Part shown: positions 1 through 5,164 of the stretch, piece by piece
How the letters are laid out: the number at the start of each line of letters is the position of its first letter
How positions within the stretch are numbered: the stretch's first letter is position 1
Source: Methylococcaceae bacterium
GTDB taxonomy: Bacteria > Pseudomonadota > Gammaproteobacteria > Methylococcales > Methylomonadaceae
Direction: 5' to 3'
Assembly: GCA_003155565.1 (NCBI GenBank)
Contig: PMDM01000458.1
Location: 260-5,423, forward strand
Length of the DNA: 5,164 nucleotides
Program-made: the position numbers and the translations under genes
Notes under the pieces: generated by a model
What the model was told of the DNA's origin: nothing
Seen by the model: the letters and a program-made list of their open reading frames with translations, nothing else
Database searches by the model: none

Positions 1-11
1 CCCTGATTCAT
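1..11 (-). CDS. nuoH: Probable NuoH start (NADH-quinone oxidoreductase subunit H), only first codons in window
   Basis: An ATG at 11-9 overlaps the nuoG TGA stop in the four bases ATGA and reads Met-Asn-Gln-Gly before the window ends; the Gly is inferred from the two bases GG. A good ribosome site (AGGGAGA) lies 7 bases upstream. Three codons cannot identify a protein. The assignment rests on the conserved order nuoG-nuoH in bacterial complex I operons, where NuoH is the membrane subunit that forms part of the quinone chamber. A different gene inserted after nuoG cannot be excluded. Confidence 0.6.
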
Positions 12-2698
12 GGCGGGCTCTCCCTAATTAATTTCTTCAATTTGACCTGGGAACAGGATTGCATAGGCTGGAATTCAGGTCGTCCAGCTGTTACGCCGAG
101 CAAGCCTTGAGGCATGGTTTTTTCTATCTGTACAGTAACTTCTAGGATAGCTGTCCCTGCCGGATCGGCAATTTCAATCGGGTCGCCGGAAACCACCTGC
201 AATTTTTCAGCATCCAGCGGGTTCAACCGTACTGAAAAGTGTGGCAATCGTTCAGCCACCGGCGTTGATTGTAGGCTCAATTCCTCTGTGCCAAAAATAT
301 ACGGCAGGGTGATGATTCGCCAAAATTTCGGATCGGGCTTGAAAGCAGCCGGAATATTGTTAAACCAAGGCAGTGTACCGGATGCTTCAAACAAGCGTTT
401 ACCACAATCCCCTCCCCGTAAATGACCGCCAATCTCCTCCTGGAATTTATTGATCGCCTGATTAGAGTTCCATCCAGGCATCCAAATAACCGGTAACAAG
501 GATGGTTGGACTTGTGCAGTGTCGCCTTCCATGGAAAAAGTGAATGGCGTTTCCATATCAGTTGGTTGGGCAGCTTCACTGACTTTAATGTCGGCATGCA
601 TTGCAGTCCGTCCGCTGTAACGGTGTGGCTGCCTTGGAATTTTGCTGCCTTCGACCGTGTAATCTGCGCGAGGTGCAGCTTGAAGTATGGCGGAAAGCCC
701 TAAAATTGATTCGGCGCAAGCCGCCGTAATGGCATCGTGATGCAGGCTTTGCCCATTTTCCATTACACTGGCCAGCCACTGCCAACTGCCGAGTACGGGC
801 TCGGTGGCAGGATAAACCGGAAAATAACGCTGGGCGCGGCCTTCATTATTTACCAAGGTGCCTTCGGACTCGGCAAAGGTCGCAGCAGAGAGCAACAGCG
901 CGGCCTTTTCGGTCGTTTTATTTTCCAAACTGTCGATGACTACCACCTGACTTGCCGTTTGCAAAAACAAGTCCACATCCCGGTTCGATGCCCGGCGGTA
1001 AAGATCATTCTCAAGAATAATCGCGCTATCTGCAGAACCGTTGCTGACTCTCTCGAAGGCCTTTTGCAAAGGTTTCCCGCCCATGATCGCCACACCTAAG
1101 CTGTTACACTCCGGAACGGTAAATGTCAGGTGACTACCTTTTGACGGCAGCGCCTTAGCAACGTTGTAGGCTGCCTGAATGACGACTAGGCTCGCACAAG
1201 TGGTTCCCGATACTATTAATGGCCGATTCGCCTGTTTCAGGCCATTGGCGATAGTGGTAACCAGCGCTTGTTCCGTTTCGCTTAATGACTCGGGGACTGG
1301 TGCCGAACCATCAAGGCAATGGGCAATTGCAAAGCCCAAGCGTGCTATATCTTCCGGGCTACCCCTATACGTTTCTGCTGCTGTATCATCAAGGCGAGTG
1401 GCGCAAATGCTGGCGATAAACAATGGGCTTCGCACATGGCCAGGCAACTGACGGATAGCGGCATCCTGCCACTTCGGGATGTGCATGGTTTCTGCTAATT
1501 CGAATGATGCATTACGCACGGCCTGCCGCAAAGAAAGCGCCAGCCTGGGAGCGCTGTGGGTCACATCTTCACCAAGGATTAATATGGCATCGGCTTGTTC
1601 GACTTCCCTTAGTGAAGGGGAATGGATACCGCCATCACGCATAATTTTAATGATGGCGCTAAGTAAGGTGTGTTCGGTGTTCTCCAAACCGAGGAAATAG
1701 TTTTCCTCTCCCACCAGCGAGCGTAAAGCAAAATTGGCTTCCAGCGAGGCGCGTGGCGAGCCAATGCCAATGACTCCTTTAGCCGATTTCAATAGATCGT
1801 GGAACTGCATTTTCGCTGCTGCGGCCGATGCCATAGCTTGAAAATTCAAACGAGGAACCCTAATACGCTTCAAGCTATTGACGAAACCGTAACCGAATCG
1901 GCCTCGGTCACAAAGAAAATAGCCATTAACCTCACCGTTATAGCGGTTAGCAACCCGTCTTAGTTCCCCATATCGTTCGCCCGGGGCAATATTACAACCC
2001 AAGCTGCAATGCACACAAATCGAAGGCGCAGTTTGTAAATCCCACTTCCGGGCGTAATGGGTGCTAAAGGTTTTGTCGGTAAAAACGCCGGTAGGACAGA
2101 CTTCCACAAGATTGCCGCTGAATTCGCTTTCCAATGCACCGTCTTCAAAACGTCCGAAATAAACGTTGTTGTGGGCACCGAATACCTGAAGATCCTTACC
2201 GCCTGCATATTCGTCGTAAAATCGTACGCATCGGTAGCAGGCAATGCAACGGTTCATTTCATGATTGATAAAAGAGCCTAGATTCTGGTTTTGATGGGTG
2301 CGCTTTTTGCCGCGAAAACGGCGAACGATATGGCCTGTCATGACGGTCATATCTTGTAAATGGCATTCACCGCCTTCTTCGCATACCGGGCAATCGTGGG
2401 GATGGTTGGTCATCAGCAGTTCAATATTGTCACTGCGGAACTGGTGAGCCTGTTCGGCGGCCAGAGAAATCCGCATGTTTTCGGAAACCGGTGTCATACA
2501 GGCCATTACCAATCGCCCGCGGGTATCTTCTGCATCCTTGTATTGAATAATAGCGCATTGCCGGCAGGCACCTGCTGAACCCATTGCAGGATGCCAGCAA
2601 AAATAAGGAAGATCCAGCCCAAGAGACAAGCAAGCCGACAATACATTATTTCCGTCCGTAACGTTATAGGTATTGCCATCAATTTCGATGCTGGCCAT
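8..2698 (-). CDS. nuoG: NADH-quinone oxidoreductase subunit G (NuoG, 75-kDa-type, Fe-S N1b/N4/N5/N7)
   Basis: This 896-residue protein is the largest subunit of the peripheral arm and carries electrons from NuoF/NuoE towards the quinone branch; E. coli NuoG is slightly longer (about 908). Ligands seen in order: a ferredoxin-like [2Fe-2S] N1b site with C34, C45, C48 and C67; a His-ligated [4Fe-4S] N5 site with H99-x3-C103-x2-C106-x5-C112; a [4Fe-4S] N4 site with C151-x2-C154-x2-C157 and C201 (EVCPTG); and N7 with C228-x2-C231-x3-C235-x27-C263, present only in some bacteria. From about residue 220 onward it is a molybdopterin-oxidoreductase-like domain (GIGSPRAS at 311-318, LVNNEGRAQRYF at 615-626), ending in a molydopterin-binding-like barrel (LNPLDAEKL at 826-834). 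In complex I this domain binds no molybdenum cofactor (established knowledge). The start MASIEIDG aligns with E. coli MATIHVDG. It overlaps the nuoF stop by one base, and its TGA overlaps the nuoH ATG. Confidence 0.98.
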   Translation of the reverse strand: MASIEIDGNTYNVTDGNNVLSACLSLGLDLPYFCWHPAMGSAGACRQCAIIQYKDAEDTRGRLVMACMTPVSENMRISLAAEQAHQFRSDNIELLMTNHPHDCPVCEEGGECHLQDMTVMTGHIVRRFRGKKRTHQNQNLGSFINHEMNRCIACYRCVRFYDEYAGGKDLQVFGAHNNVYFGRFEDGALESEFSGNLVEVCPTGVFTDKTFSTHYARKWDLQTAPSICVHCSLGCNIAPGERYGELRRVANRYNGEVNGYFLCDRGRFGYGFVNSLKRIRVPRLNFQAMASAAAAKMQFHDLLKSAKGVIGIGSPRASLEANFALRSLVGEENYFLGLENTEHTLLSAIIKIMRDGGIHSPSLREVEQADAILILGEDVTHSAPRLALSLRQAVRNASFELAETMHIPKWQDAAIRQLPGHVRSPLFIASICATRLDDTAAETYRGSPEDIARLGFAIAHCLDGSAPVPESLSETEQALVTTIANGLKQANRPLIVSGTTCASLVVIQAAYNVAKALPSKGSHLTFTVPECNSLGVAIMGGKPLQKAFERVSNGSADSAIILENDLYRRASNRDVDLFLQTASQVVVIDSLENKTTEKAALLLSAATFAESEGTLVNNEGRAQRYFPVYPATEPVLGSWQWLASVMENGQSLHHDAITAACAESILGLSAILQAAPRADYTVEGSKIPRQPHRYSGRTAMHADIKVSEAAQPTDMETPFTFSMEGDTAQVQPSLLPVIWMPGWNSNQAINKFQEEIGGHLRGGDCGKRLFEASGTLPWFNNIPAAFKPDPKFWRIITLPYIFGTEELSLQSTPVAERLPHFSVRLNPLDAEKLQVVSGDPIEIADPAGTAILEVTVQIEKTMPQGLLGVTAGRPEFQPMQSCSQVKLKKLIRESPP
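19..25 (-). promoter_or_regulatory. Ribosome binding site for the probable nuoH
   Basis: AGGGAGA on the minus strand lies inside the last codons of nuoG, with 7 bases between it and the ATG at 11. It is the strongest Shine-Dalgarno match at the junctions in this window. It supports a real start at the ATGA overlap, even though only a few codons of the gene are visible. Confidence 0.65.
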
Positions 2699-3987
2699 TA
2701 AGCGGGCTCCATCACAACATTATGACCAACAATATATCGTTCGAAATCTGCACGAAAGTACTTAAGTGCGCTTTGCAAGGGTTCCATAGCGCCCGGAGCC
2801 AAAGCGCAAAAGGTATTTCCAGGCCCCAACATCCGTGTTAATCCGGCTAAAGTATCAAGGTCTTCCATTCGGCCGTGTCCGGCAATAATATCTTTCAATA
2901 AGGTTACTGTCCAAGGTAAACCGTCCCGGCAAGGTGTACACCATCCGCACGATTCCTGGGCAAAGAACTCTTCAAGATTTAACACCATCTGCACAGGGCA
3001 GGTTTTGTCATCCAGAACGATAATCGTTCCGGTACCCATGCGGCTACCGGCTTTGGCTACGGTATCGTAATCCATGAGCACATCCAGTTGTTCAGGCAGC
3101 ATAAAGTCAGTAGAGGCACCGCCGGGCAAAAATCCGCGCAGTTTATAGCCATCCTGCATACCTCCAGCGTGTTCTTCAATAATTTCCCGTATGGGAGTTC
3201 CCATCGGCAGTTCCCACAGCCCTGGGCATTTCACTCGCCCGCTTACCCCAAACAACTTTGTCCCTTTATCCAAACCACGTCCCAAACTTTGGTACCATTC
3301 GACACCGTACTGCAAGATGTGGGGTACATTACAAAGGGTCTCTACATTATTGACAACAGTAGGCCAACCCCAAAGTCCGCTGACAACGGCGAAGGGCGGT
3401 TTGGCACGGGGCGTAGCCCTTTTTCCTTCAAGCGCGTTGAGGAGCGCCGACTCTTCACCGCAAATATAGCGTCCGGCACTAGTATGCAAATGGATTTCCA
3501 GGCTAAACCCTGTGTTTAAGACATGTTCACCCAAGTAGTTTTTAGTTCGGGCTTCCTGTAAAGCATGGGTCAATCTTTGAGCGGCCAGATGGTATTCGCC
3601 ACGCAAAAAAATGTAAGCGGTATTGGCTTGAATGGCATACGCGGCAATAATAATGCCTTCAATAAGCTGATGCGGATCGCGTTCCAGGAGAAACCGGTCC
3701 TTGAATGTGCCTGGCTCCATTTCATCGGCGTTGACCACCAGATAATGTTTCGTGTCGTTGGTTTTTTTCTCAGGGACAAGACCCCATTTGAGTCCGGTAT
3801 TAAACCCCGCACCTCCTCTCCCCCGCAACCCAGCATCTTTAACCCATTGTCGCACTTCTTTGGGCTGTAATTGCGTGATTGCTTGACGCAACCCTTGATA
3901 ACCGCCTGTGCTTTCGTAATCAGCAAGCGTAGCAAAGGCACGATCCGGTAAAATGTTTTTGGTCAGCGGCTTATCCATTATATCCAT
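2698..3987 (-). CDS. nuoF: NADH-quinone oxidoreductase subunit F (NuoF, 51-kDa-type, NADH/FMN-binding, [4Fe-4S] N3)
   Basis: This 429-residue subunit oxidises NADH: it binds NADH and FMN and passes electrons to its [4Fe-4S] cluster N3. The flavin/NADH fold shows GRGGAGFNTGLKW at 56-68, NADEMEPGTFKDR at 86-98 and the ICGEES loop at 175-180. SLBB-like and C-terminal helical regions follow. The N3 ligands are C347-x2-C350-x2-C353 (ESCGWCTPCRDG) and C394 (GNTFCALAPG). The ATG at 3987 is preferred over a second in-frame ATG at 3978 because AAGG at 3999-3996 lies 8 bases before the first and 17 before the second. The protein is about 16 residues shorter than my recollection of E. coli NuoF (445). 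Most of the difference is the tail after the conserved LQSALKYFR helix, which here ends GHNVVMEPA. Its TAA stop shares one base with the nuoG start (TAATG). All catalytic motifs are intact. Confidence 0.98.
   Translation of the reverse strand: MDIMDKPLTKNILPDRAFATLADYESTGGYQGLRQAITQLQPKEVRQWVKDAGLRGRGGAGFNTGLKWGLVPEKKTNDTKHYLVVNADEMEPGTFKDRFLLERDPHQLIEGIIIAAYAIQANTAYIFLRGEYHLAAQRLTHALQEARTKNYLGEHVLNTGFSLEIHLHTSAGRYICGEESALLNALEGKRATPRAKPPFAVVSGLWGWPTVVNNVETLCNVPHILQYGVEWYQSLGRGLDKGTKLFGVSGRVKCPGLWELPMGTPIREIIEEHAGGMQDGYKLRGFLPGGASTDFMLPEQLDVLMDYDTVAKAGSRMGTGTIIVLDDKTCPVQMVLNLEEFFAQESCGWCTPCRDGLPWTVTLLKDIIAGHGRMEDLDTLAGLTRMLGPGNTFCALAPGAMEPLQSALKYFRADFERYIVGHNVVMEPA
2707..2710 (-). promoter_or_regulatory. 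Ribosome binding site for nuoG
   Basis: GGAG on the minus strand, within the last nuoF codons (Met-Glu-Pro-Ala-stop), is 8 bases before the nuoG ATG at 2698. It supports that start together with the TAATG stop/start overlap, which would let ribosomes ending nuoF begin nuoG again. Confidence 0.6.
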
Positions 3988-3992
3988 TGCAC

Positions 3993-4484
3993 TTACCTTT
4001 TAAGGATCTCGTTAACGGCGTTATCTGTGAGGTCGAGCTTTAGCTGGTCACCAACCAAAGCGACTGGCGCATGATCGCAAGCACCCAGGCAAACAATGGG
4101 CAAAACTGTGTACTCGCCGTCCGCAGACATTTCTCCCAGCTTGACATTCAAATGACGGCACAATTGTTCGCGCACCCGTTCTGCGCCCATCATCCAGCAG
4201 GTTACACTGTTACAATAATGAATAACGGTTTTACCGACGGGCTGACGGTATATCAAATTGTAAAAAGTCGCGACACCTTCCAATTGGGCGGTCGAAATCC
4301 CCAGTAATTCAGACACGGCAACTAGGCATGGGTCGGAGACCCAACGGCGGTGTTTTTGAACTATTTTCAGCGCCTCGATCGAAGCGGCCGTTTTGTCTTC
4401 GTAATGACCCATCTCGGCGGTAATCTCTTGGATTTCAGTGGGGCTTAATCCTTCAAAACCTGATTTTTCGATGAGTTCGTCCAT
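3993..4484 (-). CDS. nuoE: NADH-quinone oxidoreductase subunit E (NuoE, 24-kDa-type, [2Fe-2S] N1a)
   Basis: This 163-residue thioredoxin-fold subunit of the NADH dehydrogenase module is near the E. coli length (about 166). It holds the [2Fe-2S] cluster N1a, which exchanges electrons with the FMN on its partner NuoF. The cluster ligands are visible as C91-x4-C96 (CNSVTC) and C132-x3-C136 (CLGACDHAP). The helical N-terminal part carries HYEDKTAASIEALKIVQKH at 27-45 and GVATFYNLIYRQPVG at 70-84, both typical of the family. The ATG at 4484 is chosen because it aligns with the family N-terminus and follows the nuoCD stop with a single base between (TGA-A-ATG). The only Shine-Dalgarno candidate is weak, TGGA at 4496-4493 inside the last nuoCD codons and 8 bases before the ATG, so translation is probably coupled to nuoCD. 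The gene ends in TAA, 5 bases before nuoF. Extra cysteines at 53 and 109 are not expected cluster ligands. Identity is secure. Confidence 0.97.
   Translation of the reverse strand: MDELIEKSGFEGLSPTEIQEITAEMGHYEDKTAASIEALKIVQKHRRWVSDPCLVAVSELLGISTAQLEGVATFYNLIYRQPVGKTVIHYCNSVTCWMMGAERVREQLCRHLNVKLGEMSADGEYTVLPIVCLGACDHAPVALVGDQLKLDLTDNAVNEILKR
3996..3999 (-). promoter_or_regulatory. Ribosome binding site for nuoF (decides the start)
   Basis: AAGG on the minus strand is embedded in the last sense codons of nuoE, immediately before its TAA. It is 8 bases from the ATG at 3987 and 17 from the alternative in-frame ATG at 3978, so it favours the longer NuoF. Confidence 0.6.
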
Positions 4485-4485
4485 T

Positions 4486-5164
4486 TCAGCGATCCACGTC
4501 GGACATCACAAAATCAATGCTCGCCAAAATGGCGATCAAATCGGCCACCATCATGCCCCGGCACATCATCGGTATCATCTGTAAATGTGCGAAAGACGGC
4601 GTGCGGATACGGGTACGATAGGACATGGTGCCGCCATCGCTGGTCAAATAATAGGCATTCAAGCCTTTTGTGGCCTCGATAGCCACGCATGCCTCGCCGA
4701 CAGGAATCACAGGCCCCCAGCTTACATTAAGAAAATGCTGGATCAGGGTTTCAATATCATGAAGCGTTCGTGCTTTCGGCGGAGGTGTGGTCAAAGGATG
4801 ATAGGCTTTATAAGGACCTTCCGGCATATTGTCCAGGCATTGTGTAATAATGCGGACACTTTGCCGCATTTCCTCTATACGCACCAGGCATCGGTCATAA
4901 CAGTCGCCGTGAGTTCCGGTGGGTATTTCAAATTCATAGTTTTCGTAGCCTGAGTAAGGCCTTGCTTTACGGTAATCCCATGCCAGCCCGGTGGCGCGCA
5001 GTCCCGCGCCGGTCACGCTCCAGTCTATGGCTTCTGCCGTGGTGTAAGCGCCAATGCCCTGGGTGCGGCGTTTGAGTGTGCTATTTTGCATCACCATCTT
5101 GTCATAATGATTCAAGCGGTCGGGTAGATAGTTAACAAATTCACGTATTCGTTTATCCCATCCG
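4486..5164 (-). CDS. nuoCD: NADH-quinone oxidoreductase subunit C/D (fused NuoCD), C-terminal part; 5' end outside window
   Basis: The frame is open to the window edge and gives 225 residues before a TGA stop at 4488-4486. No start lies in the window: the in-frame TTG near 5115 is an internal Leu codon, because the residues before it ([17 protein letters not shown]) continue the family alignment. Seen in the fragment (first full codon = residue 1): TGAGLRATG at 51-59, [12 protein letters not shown] at 68-79, EEMRQS at 97-102, TTPPPK at 125-130, [14 protein letters not shown] at 181-194 and the terminal DFVMSDVDR. These match my recollection of E. coli NuoCD and differ from stand-alone NuoD, which has an EAPKGEFG-like stretch where this protein has EATKGLNA. 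Fusion to NuoC is therefore inferred; the NuoC part is not in view. NuoD is related to the [NiFe]-hydrogenase large subunit; its C-terminus lacks the nickel-ligand cysteines, as is normal for complex I. It acts in the cytoplasmic arm next to the quinone pocket. The stop is one base from the nuoE start. Confidence 0.95.
   Translation of the reverse strand, partial: GWDKRIREFVNYLPDRLNHYDKMVMQNSTLKRRTQGIGAYTTAEAIDWSVTGAGLRATGLAWDYRKARPYSGYENYEFEIPTGTHGDCYDRCLVRIEEMRQSVRIITQCLDNMPEGPYKAYHPLTTPPPKARTLHDIETLIQHFLNVSWGPVIPVGEACVAIEATKGLNAYYLTSDGGTMSYRTRIRTPSFAHLQMIPMMCRGMMVADLIAILASIDFVMSDVDR

Noticed and set aside
13..20. Eight-base sequence GAGCCCGC (minus strand) shared with the nuoF/nuoG junction at 2702-2709
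   Set aside because: It is read in different frames at the two gene ends and is explained by purine-rich ribosome sites followed by Pro/Ala codons. Two short copies are not evidence of a regulatory repeat.
737..1099. Plus-strand open frame of 120 codons opposite nuoG
   Set aside because: It is antisense to the conserved molybdopterin-oxidoreductase-like domain of NuoG, with no family resemblance. The same applies to the other plus-strand frames across 114-2578.
3088..3519. Plus-strand open frame of 143 codons opposite nuoF
   Set aside because: It lies wholly antisense to a conserved NuoF region holding the NADH-binding loop, shows no recognisable motif, and has a second shorter open frame overlapping it in another register. 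It is a shadow of the real gene.
3996..4005. Near-palindrome CCTTAAAAGG over the nuoF ribosome site, possible hairpin
   Set aside because: The stem would be four pairs with a two-base loop, too tight and weak to be a convincing structure, and no U-run follows to suggest a terminator.
4585..4953. Plus-strand open frame of 122 codons opposite nuoCD
   Set aside because: It is fully antisense to highly conserved NuoCD sequence and has no recognisable domain.
5103..5115. Possible nuoD start at the in-frame TTG (5115) or ATG-like codons just after it
   Set aside because: Family-conserved residues continue upstream to the window edge without a stop, so these are internal codons of a longer protein.
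1..5164. Novel or accessory system hidden in the window
   Set aside because: Almost every base is accounted for by conserved complex I genes with intact motifs. No foreign insertion, repeat array, frameshift or unexplained intergenic stretch is visible on either strand.

Overview
The window is the middle of a nuo operon, encoding the bacterial proton-pumping NADH:quinone oxidoreductase (respiratory complex I). All genes are on the minus strand. Read in the direction of transcription (from base 5164 down to base 1) they are the 3' part of nuoCD, complete nuoE, complete nuoF, complete nuoG, and the first three codons of what is very probably nuoH. Coding density is essentially total: the only non-coding bases are 1 between nuoCD and nuoE and 5 between nuoE and nuoF. 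No promoter, terminator, RNA gene, mobile element or CRISPR is visible.

The proteins resemble the Escherichia coli type of complex I. The D-subunit C-terminus has the wording of the fused NuoCD subfamily rather than of stand-alone NuoD, NuoG has the extra four-cysteine site for cluster N7, and the gene order C/D-E-F-G-(H) is the enteric one. This suggests a gammaproteobacterium or a relative carrying that operon type. Base composition looks moderate. A gammaproteobacterium outside the enterics, for example a methanotroph-like lineage, is possible, but this is only a guess; the window does not fix the genus.

The genes work together as the peripheral arm. NuoF takes electrons from NADH onto FMN and passes them through its [4Fe-4S] cluster N3. 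NuoE carries the side [2Fe-2S] cluster N1a. NuoG carries the chain N1b, N4 and N5 plus the off-path N7. NuoCD forms the connection towards the quinone site, with NuoB and NuoI, which are expected to be encoded outside the window. Every cluster ligand expected in the three complete subunits is present, so the genes look intact and functional.

I found no evidence of a novel system. The most notable points are the tight gene junctions (ATGA, TAATG and TGA-A-ATG) that suggest translational coupling, and a short NuoF C-terminal tail. Both are of modest interest.
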